In this document: positions 14,505-21,593 of the stretch, piece by piece | Numbering within the stretch: position 1 is the stretch's first letter | Layout: every line of letters starts with the position of its first letter | Assembly: GCA_031406795.1 (NCBI GenBank) | Contig: JANOHV010000139.1 | Location: forward strand, 1-21,991 | Origin: DATDCY01 sp031406795 [NCBI: Candidatus Rokuibacteriota bacterium] | GTDB lineage: Bacteria > JAUVQV01 | Length of the DNA stretch: 21,991 nt | Direction: 5' to 3' | The notes under the pieces: generated by a model | The model's database searches: none | Seen by the model: the letters and a program-made list of their open reading frames with translations, nothing else | What the model was told of the DNA's origin: nothing | Translations under genes and position numbers: made by a program

Positions 14505-15330
14505 TCATCTCTTTGCCCATGCCTCCACCGGCTGCGAAAGGAACTCCTCCACCGACATACCGGCGCCGCCCACGAGCAGCGTACGCTGCGGCTTGAAGGC
14601 GGCCGTGAACGCCGCCATGCCTGGCTGCGAATCGCGGACACGCCCGCTCTTGACCTCGATCGCCGTCACCTGCCGGCCGACGCGCACGACGAAGTCCACC
14701 TCGCGATTGAGCTCGCGCCAGTAGAACACCTCGCACGTGCCGATGGCCGCCGAGTTGGCGAGATGCGCGCCGATAGCCGACTCCACGAGGCACCCCCGAA
14801 ACGCCGGGTCGGCCAGCGCCTCATCAAGAGTGAGCCCAGCCTGCACGGTGAGCAGCGCCGTATTCAGCACCTGCAGCTTGGGGCTGGAACCCCGCTGCCG
14901 AACGACCTGCCCCGCGAATTTGGGGATGCCAGTGAGCAACCCGGCGCCCGCGAGCAGTTCCAGATAGTGCGCAAGCGTCGTCGTGTTGCCGGCATCCTGC
15001 AGCTGCCCGAGCATCTTGGTATATGAGAGCACTTGTCCCGAATAGCGGCATCCGAGCTCGAAGACACGCCGCAGCAGGGCTGGCTTGTCCACGCGGGAGA
15101 GGAGCAGCGCGTCGCGCCTCCGCCCGTGCCTCCTCCCAGCGCTGGGTGATCCATGCACGATCGCGCAGTGTGGGCTCGTCGGCCGAGATGTAAGCACTCG
15201 GCGTGCCGATTGCGCCAAGGACCTGCAGGACGAGGGTGCTCTTGCCGACCTGCCGCGGCCCGGCGACCACCTGGAGAAACCGGCGCGGCTCACGCAGACG
15301 CGCCTCTGATGTGGCGGCAAAAGCTTTCAT
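14505..15330 (-). pseudogene. AAA ATPase with DUF4143 domain, internal deletion and frameshift
   Basis: The family couples an AAA ATPase to a C-terminal DUF4143 domain. The N-terminal frame (15330 to about 15110) reads RFLQVVAGPRQVGKSTLVLQ, with a normal Walker A, then YISADEPTLRDRAWITQRW. The second frame (about 15105 to 14505) reads LLRRVFELGCRYSGQVLSYT, LAHYLELLAGAGLLTGIPKF and EVFYWRELNREVDFVVRVGR (DUF4143), then a nuclease-like end VTAIEVKSGRVRD. Together they give about 270 residues, against roughly 390 for the family by my recollection. The missing part includes Walker B. The joint lies near 15105-15120 and changes frame. It is likely non-functional. Confidence 0.72.
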
Positions 15331-15407
15331 ATATCGGGATCAAGGCACTATTGCTGACCGTTCATGACACTCAAAAGGTAACATTCGACTCCTACGCCCA
15401 GTTCAAG

Positions 15408-15480
15408 TTGCACTATATTACTTCGTGTTGTACTTTATAGTCGTAAGTTATATCTTTGTTCATTAGTTACAACAGGAGGT
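15408..15480 (+). promoter_or_regulatory. AT-rich promoter/operator region of vapBC
   Basis: TTGCAC (15408-15413), 17 bp, TACTTT (15431-15436) is one promoter possibility. ACTATA (15412-15417) and TATAGT (15436-15441) form a dyad across it. The stretch is markedly AT-rich against its surroundings and ends in the ribosome site AGGAGGT at 15474-15480. Confidence 0.45.
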
Positions 15481-15485
15481 GCTCC

Positions 15486-15716
15486 ATGGCCATCGTCACT
15501 GCCACCCCCAAGGGACAGATCGTCATTCCGGCGCCGATCCGGGCGAAATTCGGCATCACCGGCGGCTCCCGCGTGGAGGTCCGTGAGGAGGGGGGCAAGA
15601 TCATTGTCGTCCCGCTCCTCGCGGATCCTGTTCGTCAGGCCCGCGGCATCTTCAAGGGCGGTGACTCGGCACTCAAGGCCCTCGCGAAATTGCGCAGGGA
15701 GAAGGCCGGACGGTGA
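15486..15716 (+). CDS. vapB: AbrB-type antitoxin of an intact VapBC pair
   Basis: A 76-residue AbrB/SpoVT protein. MAIVTATPKGQIVIPAPIRA, then KFGITGGSRVEVREEGGKII, forms the DNA-binding swapped hairpin. The tail DPVRQARGIFKGGDSALKAL ending LRREKAGR is the toxin-binding part. The ATG at 15486 has a near-consensus AGGAGGT 5 nt upstream. Its TGA overlaps the toxin's GTG by 4 nt (GTGA), so the two are translationally coupled. It presumably represses its own AT-rich promoter region. Confidence 0.92.
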   Translation: MAIVTATPKGQIVIPAPIRAKFGITGGSRVEVREEGGKIIVVPLLADPVRQARGIFKGGDSALKALAKLRREKAGR

Positions 15717-16120
15717 GCGGCGTCTTCGTTCTCGACAGCTTCGCCCTGCTGGCCTACTTCGAGGATGAGGCCGGAGCGGAACGCGTCCAGTACATCCTCG
15801 CGCAAGCCGAGAAGGGCCGTACCTCGCTCGCCATGAGCCTCATCAACTGGGGAGAGGTACTCTACGCTCTGCAGCGATCCCGTGGAGAGACCGGCCGGAA
15901 CGCAGCGATCAGCGTCATCGATCAGCTTCCCATCTCCCTGATCGCCCCCGACCGTGCGCAGACCATGGCAGCGGCCGGACTGAAGGCCCGGCACCCTATC
16001 GCCTATGCCGATTGTTTCGCTGCCGCCCTGGCCATCACCCGCAAGGCCCGGCTGGTTACCGGCCATCCCGAATTCCGGCGTCTGGAAAAAAACATCTCTA
16101 TCGACTGGCTCGCCCAGTAG
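15713..16120 (+). CDS. vapC: PIN-domain ribonuclease toxin of the intact VapBC pair
   Basis: A 135-residue PIN-fold protein, a metal-dependent ribonuclease toxin (known VapC targets include tRNA and rRNA). Catalytic acids are in place: D8 in FVLDSFALLAYF, E48 in SLINWGEVLYAL and D100 in HPIAYADCFAAALA, followed by RLVTGHPEFRRLEK. It starts with GTG 15713 inside the antitoxin stop. It belongs to the same subfamily as the amber-interrupted toxin at 6803, so it shows what that gene looked like before decay. Confidence 0.93.
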   Translation: MSGVFVLDSFALLAYFEDEAGAERVQYILAQAEKGRTSLAMSLINWGEVLYALQRSRGETGRNAAISVIDQLPISLIAPDRAQTMAAAGLKARHPIAYADCFAAALAITRKARLVTGHPEFRRLEKNISIDWLAQ

Positions 16121-16231
16121 TGAATGGAATCAACGGACACTCGCCCCTCCTCCGCCCAGGTGAATTTGAGCGGATCATACGAGGAGTCGAGAGCCTGCTT
16201 CTCAAGGTCGAATGCCTCAGGACCATTGATC

Positions 16232-16351
16232 GGCCTTGCGACTGCCCTTCTCTGGCGCGAACTGGAAGGGGAACCACTTGTCATGGCGACCCATGATTCC
16301 GCACTCGCCATGGCGGCACGTGCCAACGCGTTCACGGTGATCGGCGTCTGA
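16232..16351 (+). pseudogene. C-terminal PIN toxin fragment
   Basis: The frame reads GLATALLWRELEGEPLVMAT, then HDSALAMAARANAFTVIGV and TGA. This matches the end of VapC proteins of the LATHDxALAxAARAxGFxVxGV type. Residues before GLATALL in the same frame do not resemble a PIN domain, so only the last 40 or so residues survive. It follows the intact vapC directly. Confidence 0.65.
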
Positions 16352-16389
16352 TTCGAACCTGCGGCCTACGGATCAGGAGTCCAGCGCTG

Positions 16390-17349
16390 CTACGACAGCT
16401 CTTTCAAGGAATAGCTGGCGCTGCGGCCGCCGGCGGGGTCTTTTGTCAAGATGCCGCGCTTTACGAGATCAAGGATGTCGCGGAGTGCAGTGTCCTGCGA
16501 GCACTTCGCTATCCTGGCCCATTTTGAAGAGGTCAGCTTGCCGTCGAAACCGTCGAGCAGCTGATTGAGGAGTAAGCGTTGCCGCTCATTGAACGGGAAA
16601 CTTTGAGAAGATTCCCAAAAACGGGCCTTTCTGAGTACGGCCGCAAGCGTACTCTCCGCTCGGTCGAGCGCACGGTCGAGGCAGGCCAGGAACCACTTCA
16701 ACCGCTCCGTGATATCCAGCGTTCCCTTCTGTGTCTTTTCCAGGCCGCCATAGTAGGCGTCCCGTTCGACGCGTATTTGCGCGGACATGCTGTAGAAGCG
16801 TTGGGGGCTCCCCTCGGATCGGGCCAGCATCGTGTCGGCAAGCGCGCGTGCGATACGGCCGTTGCCGTCATCCAAAGGATGGATGGTGACAAACCAAAGA
16901 TGGGCGATGCCGGCACGCAGTACGAGGTCCGTCCCATCTTCGCGGTTGAACCAGTCCAGGAAGGCGGTCATCTCCTGCTCGAGCCGTGCGGCGGCAGGCG
17001 CTTCGAAATGCACCCGTTCGCGGCCGACGGGTCCGGATACGACCTGCATCGGCCCTCTGGCGTCGTCGCGCCAGGCGCCGACATTGCTTTTACGCAGGCC
17101 GCTGTACCCTGCCGGAAATAAAGAGGCGTGCCAGCCGAGCAGTCTTTCCCTGGTGAGCGGCTTCTCATAATTTTGCGTGGCGTCAAGCATCATCCCGACA
17201 ACACCGTCGACGTTTCTGTCGCCAGGCGCCAAGGCCCCGACATCGACGCCAAGACGTCGGGCCACGGATGAACGGACCTGATCCCTGTCGAGCGCCTCCC
17301 CTTCGATCTCGCTGGATTTCAAGACGTCGAGGGTCAGCGTTTGAAGCAC
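16390..17349 (-). CDS. Fic-domain protein, N-terminally truncated duplicate
   Basis: A 319-residue frame equivalent to residues 51-369 of the Fic protein at 19428-20537, with only scattered substitutions. The catalytic loop is HPLDDGNGRIAR; the usual HPF is HPL here. The inhibitory SSEIEG motif is kept just inside the new N-terminus. Similarity stops sharply near 17353, so the first 50 residues (most of DUF4172) are lost. The only start is an internal GTG (17349) without a ribosome site. It may be a pseudogene or a shortened, possibly deregulated Fic. The 3' ends of both copies and of the fragment at 5376 align. Confidence 0.75.
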   Translation of the reverse strand: MLQTLTLDVLKSSEIEGEALDRDQVRSSVARRLGVDVGALAPGDRNVDGVVGMMLDATQNYEKPLTRERLLGWHASLFPAGYSGLRKSNVGAWRDDARGPMQVVSGPVGRERVHFEAPAAARLEQEMTAFLDWFNREDGTDLVLRAGIAHLWFVTIHPLDDGNGRIARALADTMLARSEGSPQRFYSMSAQIRVERDAYYGGLEKTQKGTLDITERLKWFLACLDRALDRAESTLAAVLRKARFWESSQSFPFNERQRLLLNQLLDGFDGKLTSSKWARIAKCSQDTALRDILDLVKRGILTKDPAGGRSASYSLKELS

Positions 17350-17468
17350 AGCACTCTTTGTTCTGAAAAGCCCTGGCGGTGAGTAACATGGTCTCTTGAT
17401 CGACCGACGATAGAGAGCCTAAGGCTTTACGCTTTGGATCTTTAGAGGGGCATAAGGTCAGCGGCCGG

Positions 17469-17888
17469 TCACAATCCTTCAGCCGTTGCGGCCGTGCGCA
17501 GTTGCGCATCCCAGGTGAGTAACCGCAACTCCGGCAGGTCGCGGCTGAGGCTGACCGCGAGCGCGAGGTGCCAGAGGTCGGCACCCCTGAGACGGTGACG
17601 GTCGGCGAGCGCGGGAACAAGCCCGGTGTCCGGGGTGGCGGAGACCTTTTCCCACGGTCCGGCTGCAAGATTCGCCCGGACTTGTGGTAGTTCTTCCTCG
17701 CCGAAAAGACCGTCCCGGCACATCCGGGAGAGCACCGCGTGCGTCTCGGCAAGCGCGAGCGAGGAGATCAGGTGGTGGCCCGGAGCGCGTAATCGCCTGA
17801 GCGTTTCCTGGGAGTGACCCTCATGCACGAGGGCGGAGAGCACCGCGGATGAGTCCCAGTACAGGACTATCGGGCGCCGGGAACTCAC
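17469..17888 (-). CDS. PIN-domain toxin, partner of a Phd/YefM-type antitoxin
   Basis: A 139-residue PIN ribonuclease. Acidic residues are D12 in LYWDSSAVLSALVHEG, E48 in SLALAETHAVLSRM, D104 in RLRGADLWHLALAVS and the Asp in LLTWDAQLRTAA. It differs from the VapC proteins at 6803 and 15713 in sequence and in partner type. Its start ATG overlaps the antitoxin stop by 4 nt (ATGA). All catalytic positions are present, so it looks active. Confidence 0.9.
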   Translation of the reverse strand: MSSRRPIVLYWDSSAVLSALVHEGHSQETLRRLRAPGHHLISSLALAETHAVLSRMCRDGLFGEEELPQVRANLAAGPWEKVSATPDTGLVPALADRHRLRGADLWHLALAVSLSRDLPELRLLTWDAQLRTAATAEGL

Positions 17889-18169
17889 CGACCCTGATTC
17901 CGGTCTTCGCGGAGGAGTCGCTGGGCCGCGTCGCCGCCGTGCTTCAGTGGTGTCGGAATCCGCGAGAGCGGGGGCTTCGGGCCGATACTCCCTTGCCGCC
18001 GGAGCTGCGAGATGCGCTCCTCGAGGCGGCTCTCTCTGGCATCGATCGGTACAAGTTTGCCGACCGCGCGTCCACGATCCGTGATGACGATCTGCGCCCC
18101 GCCTTGCACGAGCCTCACGAGCTTGCTGAGGTTGAGCCGGGCTTCCCTGATGCCGACAGCGGTCTGCAT
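17885..18169 (-). CDS. Phd/YefM-type antitoxin
   Basis: A 94-residue protein beginning MQTAVGIREARLNLSKLVRL, then VQGGAQIVITDRGRAVGKLV. This is the Phd/YefM DNA-binding fold (short strand, helix, ITxRGxxVAxLVP). The C-terminus is Arg-rich (SRLEERISQLRRQGSIGPKP) and would bind the toxin. I chose the ATG at 18169 because GGAG lies 9 nt upstream and the fold begins at its first residue; in-frame ATGs at 18178 and 18202 are alternatives. It is the first gene of the pair. A palindrome over its promoter probably gives autoregulation. Confidence 0.9.
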   Translation of the reverse strand: MQTAVGIREARLNLSKLVRLVQGGAQIVITDRGRAVGKLVPIDARESRLEERISQLRRQGSIGPKPPLSRIPTPLKHGGDAAQRLLREDRNQGR

Positions 18170-18210
18170 TGGCTTCATCTCCCGTTCGGTTGCCTGGCCC
18201 ATAATGTAGT

Positions 18211-18240
18211 CACTGTAGTGTCATAAGTGCAGCCCGTCAA
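18211..18240 (-). promoter_or_regulatory. Promoter and operator of the Phd/PIN module
   Basis: On the minus strand TTGACG (18240-18235), 17 bp, TACAGT (18217-18212). The palindrome CACTGTAGTG (18211-18220) covers the -10 box, as expected for Phd-type repression. The rest of the gap 18241-18426 shows no gene. Confidence 0.55.
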
Positions 18241-18426
18241 GCTCAACCCTCCAGTACCCCGCATGGAGCGTCTCTGCCCAGACGCTGCCCGCGACCCCGC
18301 GATCATCGCCTGGGCCTGCAGCAGGAGCCAGGGTCGATGATGGTCAGCGACCCTTGGAGCACAGGGCAGAGGTAACGTCGAAGTCGCGAAGGCTTGCCGG
18401 AGTTCGACAATGGGTTTCGATTGGCC

Positions 18427-18467
18427 TTGACAGAGTAAAATGTTGACGTATGTTGATGTATACAACA
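18427..18467 (+). promoter_or_regulatory. Promoter and operator of the RHH-DUF433 module
   Basis: TTGACA (18427-18432), 16 bp, TATGTT (18449-18454). TGTTGATGTATACAACA (18451-18467) is an inverted repeat (TGTTG...CAACA around GTATAC), and TGTTGACGTA just before it is a half-repeat. It is well placed for antitoxin autorepression. Confidence 0.55.
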
Positions 18468-18486
18468 GCATCAAGGAGATGACGAG

Positions 18487-18906
18487 ATGAGCAGTGCGGT
18501 GAAGAGCATCCGGGTTGATCCAGAGACGGCGTCCGACATCGAACGACTTTCGGCAGGGCAGCGCACCACCTTTTCAGCGCTGGCAGCCGAGATGCTCTGC
18601 GAAGCGACAAAGGCGCGGCGATGTCCCGGCGTCGTCTTCGCCGACGGACCCGCGGGGCGGCGGGCTCGGATCGAAGGAACCGGAATCGAGATCTGGGAGG
18701 TGATCTCCTCCTTCCTGACATTGGGCAAGGATGAGCGGAGGCTCCGCGAAGCGTACCACTGGCTTTCCGAGCGGCAGATCCTCGCCGCGCTCGGCTACGG
18801 TCGGACGTACCCTCGGGAGATTGAAGATCTTATTCGGCGAAACAACGCGCAGGACGGGGCCGGCCGAAATGACGAGCTTCCGTTTGCGCGCAGGCGCGCC
18901 AGGTGA
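18487..18906 (+). CDS. RHH + DUF433 antitoxin
   Basis: A 139-residue protein. Residues 1-43 (SIRVDPETASDIERLSAGQR, FSALAAEMLCEATK) look like a ribbon-helix-helix DNA-binding region. Residues 45-118 are DUF433-like (VVFADGPAGRRARIEGTGIE, LTLGKDERRLREAYHWLSER, QILAALGYGRTYPREIEDLI). DUF433 proteins pair with DUF5615 PIN-like proteins, and such a gene follows with a 4-nt overlap. AGGAG lies about 9 nt before the ATG at 18487. Confidence 0.88.
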   Translation: MSSAVKSIRVDPETASDIERLSAGQRTTFSALAAEMLCEATKARRCPGVVFADGPAGRRARIEGTGIEIWEVISSFLTLGKDERRLREAYHWLSERQILAALGYGRTYPREIEDLIRRNNAQDGAGRNDELPFARRRAR

Positions 18907-19268
18907 AGCTGCTCCTCGACGAGGATCTCAGTCCCAGGATCGCGCAGGCTCTTCGGAAGCTTGGCGTAGACGCAGTCAGCGTCCACGAAGTTGGCCGCCA
19001 GGGGCTTTCGGACCGTGAGCAGCTCGAATACGCGGCGTCCGAAAAGCGGTGCGTCGTCACCAGGAACCGCAACGATTACCTGATCCTCACCCGCGAATTG
19101 TTTGGCCGGAGCGAACCCCACGAGGGGGTCCTGGTGGTCTCCTCCGGACTTGCGCCCGACGACTTCGGACGCATTGCATCTGCCGTGAAGGAGTACGTTG
19201 ACCTCTACGGCGATCGCCCGGCGGCATTCCTGTTCGACTTCGTTTCCGACCCCGAACGACCCGCCTGA
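18903..19268 (+). CDS. DUF5615 PIN-like toxin
   Basis: A 121-residue DUF5615 protein (the PIN-like group related to Mut7-C). It opens MKLLLDEDLSPRIAQALRKL with the acidic cluster D6-E7-D8, followed by GVDAVSVHEVGRQGLSDREQ, RCVVTRNRNDYLILTRELFG and PHEGVLVVSSGL. The start is GTG 18903, inside the antitoxin stop. It is a probable toxin by its PIN-like fold and its partner; its target is unknown. Intact. Confidence 0.9.
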   Translation: MKLLLDEDLSPRIAQALRKLGVDAVSVHEVGRQGLSDREQLEYAASEKRCVVTRNRNDYLILTRELFGRSEPHEGVLVVSSGLAPDDFGRIASAVKEYVDLYGDRPAAFLFDFVSDPERPA

Positions 19269-19387
19269 GCCCGGCTTACAAACGGCGATTCCGGGACAAC
19301 CAGCGCCAACAGATCACGGTGAATGTCCGGCCAAGGCTGATTGAGGAAGTGTTTGAAAACATGGTGCGCCCAGCAGGATTCGCACAT
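19265..19387 (-). other. Unrecognised ORF between the DUF5615 and Fic genes
   Basis: The minus-strand ATG at 19387 reads MCESCWAHHVFKHFLNQPWP, then DIHRDLLALVVPESPFVSRA, before running antisense into the DUF5615 gene. Composition is protein-like, with a CxxC and several aromatic residues. I recognise no family and see no ribosome site. It may be a gene remnant. Confidence 0.2.
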
Positions 19388-19427
19388 AAGACCAGCACAT
19401 AAGGGAACAACCTGAATTGCCGCGCCG

Positions 19428-20537
19428 CTACGACAGTTCTTTCAACGAATAGCTGGCGCTGCGGCCGCCAGCGGGGTCTTTTATCAGGATGCCGCGCTTC
19501 ACGAGTTCAAGGATGTCACGTAGTGCAGTGTCCTGTGAGCACTTCGCTATCCTGGCCCATTTTGAAGAGGTCAGCTTGCCGTCAAACCCGTCGAGCAGCT
19601 TATTGAGGAGCAAGCGTTGCCGTTCATTGAACGGGACACTTTGAGAAGATTCCCAAAAACGGGCCCTCCTGAGTACGGCCGCAAGCGTACTCTCCGCGCC
19701 GTCGAGCGCACGGTCGAGGCAGGCCAGGAACCACTCCAGGCGCACGGTGATATCCAGCGTTCCCTTCTGTGTCTCCTCCAGGCCGCCATAGTAGGCGTCC
19801 CGTTCAACGCGTATTTGCGCGGACATGCTGTAGAAGCGTTGGGGGCTCCCCTCGGATCGGGCCAGCATCATGTCGGCAAGCGCGCGTGCGATACGGCCGT
19901 TGCCGTCATCAAAAGGATGGATGGTGACAAACCAAAGGTGGCCAATGCCGGCACGCAGTACGAGGTCCGTACCATCGTCGCGGTTGAACCAGTCCAAGAA
20001 GGCGGTGATTTCCTGCTCAAGCCGTGCGGCAGCAGGTGCTTCGAAATGCACCCGTTCGCGGCCGACAGGTCCTGATACGACCTGCATCGGCCCTTTGGCG
20101 TCGTCGCGCCAGGTGCCGACGTTGATTCTTCTCAGGCCGCTGTACCCTGTCGGAAATAAAGAGGCGTGCCAGCCGAGCAGTCTTTCTTTGGAGAGCGGCT
20201 TTTCATAATGTTGCGTGGCATCGAGCATCATCTCGACAACACCGTCGACGTTTCTGTCTCCAGGCGCCAAAGCCCCGACATCAACGCCAAGACGTCGGGC
20301 CACGGACGAACGGACCTGATCCCTGTCGAGCGCCTCCCCTTCGATCTCGCTGGATTTCAAGACGTCGAGTGTCAGCGTTTGAAGCACAGCCTCTGCGCGC
20401 AGAGAAAACCCCAGTGCCTGCATACGCCCAAGCAGATAACCCTGTTTGTGACGCACGTCAGCAAGCCGCTGCGCCAACGCCTGCATACTCCAGCGGAATC
20501 GAGGCCAATCCGGAAGTTCATGGATATACTTTGTCAT
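19428..20537 (-). CDS. Fic-domain protein with DUF4172 N-terminus, full-length copy
   Basis: A 369-residue class-II-type Fic protein, probably an AMP-transferase. DUF4172 begins MTKYIHELPDWPRFRWSMQA. The inhibitory helix carries S62-SEI-E66-G67. The catalytic loop is HPFDDGNGRIAR (H207-R218), fully canonical. The C-terminal region (LPFNERQ-like VPFNERQRLLLNKLLDGFDG, KWARIAKCSQDTALRDILEL) is a winged-helix-type segment. AGAGGT precedes the ATG at 20537 by 7 nt. The truncated copy at 16390 and the fragment at 5376 derive from the same gene family member. Its promoter shows repeated sites that may bind a regulator. Confidence 0.95.
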   Translation of the reverse strand: MTKYIHELPDWPRFRWSMQALAQRLADVRHKQGYLLGRMQALGFSLRAEAVLQTLTLDVLKSSEIEGEALDRDQVRSSVARRLGVDVGALAPGDRNVDGVVEMMLDATQHYEKPLSKERLLGWHASLFPTGYSGLRRINVGTWRDDAKGPMQVVSGPVGRERVHFEAPAAARLEQEITAFLDWFNRDDGTDLVLRAGIGHLWFVTIHPFDDGNGRIARALADMMLARSEGSPQRFYSMSAQIRVERDAYYGGLEETQKGTLDITVRLEWFLACLDRALDGAESTLAAVLRRARFWESSQSVPFNERQRLLLNKLLDGFDGKLTSSKWARIAKCSQDTALRDILELVKRGILIKDPAGGRSASYSLKELS

Positions 20538-20580
20538 TCACCGCACCTCTTGCGGTTATTATAACCCATATTCACCGCAC
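20536..20580 (-). promoter_or_regulatory. Fic promoter with repeated sites
   Basis: On the minus strand a perfect TATAAT (20563-20558) lies 20 bp from the ATG. The 11-mer GTGCGGTGAAT occurs twice (20580-20570 and 20546-20536), flanking the -10 and touching the start codon. ACCGCA/TGCGGT (20540-20556) forms a 6-bp dyad. These look like operator sites. Confidence 0.5.
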
Positions 20581-20688
20581 AAGGGGGTACGGCGGCACCC
20601 CGAGCTGCGCAGCACCGCGTGGCCGCCTTCCAGGCTGTGCAGGGGTGATTGAAAGTGGGTGATTCCGAGCCTAAGATAGGAAGCATCG

Positions 20689-20710
20689 GGTGCCTGGACT
20701 TGCAGGCACC
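20689..20710 (+). promoter_or_regulatory. Stem-loop ahead of the DUF433 gene
   Basis: GGTGCCTG, loop GACTTG, CAGGCACC: a perfect 8-bp stem ending 8 bp before the first ATG (20719). It could be a 5' UTR hairpin limiting translation or a bidirectional operator. No T-run follows, so it is not a typical terminator. Confidence 0.45.
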
Positions 20711-20727
20711 GGAAAGGAATGGACAGC

Positions 20728-20979
20728 ATGGCACAGGAAGAACTGTTAGATCGGATCACCGTGGACACGAAGATCTTCGGGGGAAAGCCTATTATTCGGG
20801 GGCGTCGTCTTGCCGTGGAGCACGTCGTGGAAATGCTTGCTGCCGGCGACACTCCGGAGACTATCCTCGAGGGTTATCCCTGGCTCGAGCGTGATGACAT
20901 TCGTGCCTGCCTGGCATACGCTCACCGACTCGTCGGACACGAGCGAATCGAGCCGCTCTCCCTCAAAGTCGGGGCGTGA
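20728..20979 (+). CDS. DUF433 antitoxin
   Basis: An 83-residue stand-alone DUF433 protein: RITVDTKIFGGKPIIRGRRL, AVEHVVEMLAAGDTPETILE, GYPWLERDDIRACLAYAHRL. This is the typical pattern (GGKPxIRGxRxxV, then YPxLxxxDIxAxLxYA). Unlike the one at 18487 it has no RHH extension. AAGGA lies 9 nt before the ATG at 20728, which I prefer over the ATG at 20719, where the same site is too close. Its end overlaps the next gene by 4 nt (GTGA). Confidence 0.9.
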   Translation: MAQEELLDRITVDTKIFGGKPIIRGRRLAVEHVVEMLAAGDTPETILEGYPWLERDDIRACLAYAHRLVGHERIEPLSLKVGA

Positions 20980-21347
20980 AGCTCCTCCTCGACACCTGCG
21001 TTTCGGGCGTAGCCCGGCATGCCCTTGAAGCGGCTGGTCATGATGTCATCTGGTCCGCCGATTGGGACAGGGATCCCGGGGATGAAGAAATCCTTTCGCG
21101 CTCTCACGCTGAGGGCAGGATCCTCGTCACCGTCGACAAGGACTTCGGTGAGCTGGCAATCGTCCGCGGATACCCGCACTCGGGGATTGTACGTCTGGTA
21201 GGACTCCGTTCGGGGCAGCAGGGTCCGGTCTGCGGGGAAGTTCTCGAACGATACGGTGCCGAGCTCCAGAAGGGCGCGGCTGACCCAAGACTCTCCTTGA
21301 CACCCTGCTGGATTCCGCGGAGGCGGGTCGTGTCGAATTGTGCATGA
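20976..21347 (+). CDS. DUF5615 PIN-like toxin with a foreign C-terminal tail
   Basis: The start is GTG 20976. Residues 1-99 are a normal DUF5615 domain: MKLLLDTCVSGVARHALEAA, HDVIWSADWDRDPGDEEILS, RILVTVDKDFGELAIVRGYP, GIVRLVGLRSGQQGPVCGEV. From about residue 100 (after ELQKGA) the family's usual ending is replaced by about 24 residues (ADPRLSLTPCWIPRRRVVSN) that read out of frame through a VapC fragment. So the toxin gene was joined to vapC debris near 21280-21300. The core residues remain, and activity is uncertain. Confidence 0.78.
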   Translation: MKLLLDTCVSGVARHALEAAGHDVIWSADWDRDPGDEEILSRSHAEGRILVTVDKDFGELAIVRGYPHSGIVRLVGLRSGQQGPVCGEVLERYGAELQKGAADPRLSLTPCWIPRRRVVSNCA

Positions 21348-21451
21348 GCATGATCAATTTCGGCGAGGTTTGTTACGCAACGGCCAGGAAATCGGGGATC
21401 GCGAAGGCCCGCGAGGAGCGCAAGAGTCTGTTACAGTCGCCAATCCGCTCG
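21296..21451 (+). pseudogene. VapC-type PIN fragment, duplicate of 6878-7028
   Basis: The frame reads LDTLLDSAEAGRVELCMSMI, then NFGEVCYATARKSGIAKARE and ERKSLLQSPIR, nearly identical to the amber-interrupted vapC at 6803 (SIINLGEVYYATARKSGIEK). Both ends are cut: the left inside the DUF5615 tail, the right at about 21449 where unrelated sequence begins. Confidence 0.75.
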
Positions 21452-21593
21452 AAAATGATCTCTCCCGCTTCCAGGGTTATCGCCCTGGCGGGACACAGCG
21501 CCACGCACTGCCCGCGAAGCTCGCGATCGGATCCTGCTTCAGGAATGGCTCCAGGAACTCCAGGAATTCGTCGCTCACCATCAGGCGCCGCAT
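21449..21593 (-). pseudogene. Unrecognised frameshifted gene remnant
   Basis: The minus-strand ATG at 21593 reads MRRLMVSDEFLEFLEPFLKQ. In another frame the sequence continues RELRGQCVALCPARAITLEA then GEIIFE. The second part could be a ferredoxin-like cysteine motif or, as likely, an AbrB-type strand pair; I cannot decide. It sits between the VapC fragment and the methyltransferase copy. Confidence 0.3.

Noticed and set aside
16003-16335. Minus-strand frame with a protein-like middle (GPEAFDLEKQALDSSYDPLK)
   Set aside because: It lies antisense to the end of vapC and a PIN fragment. No family was recognised and there is no ribosome site, so I could not support it as a gene.
20689-20710. Stem-loop as a rho-independent terminator
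   Set aside because: No T-run follows and it stands immediately before a start codon.
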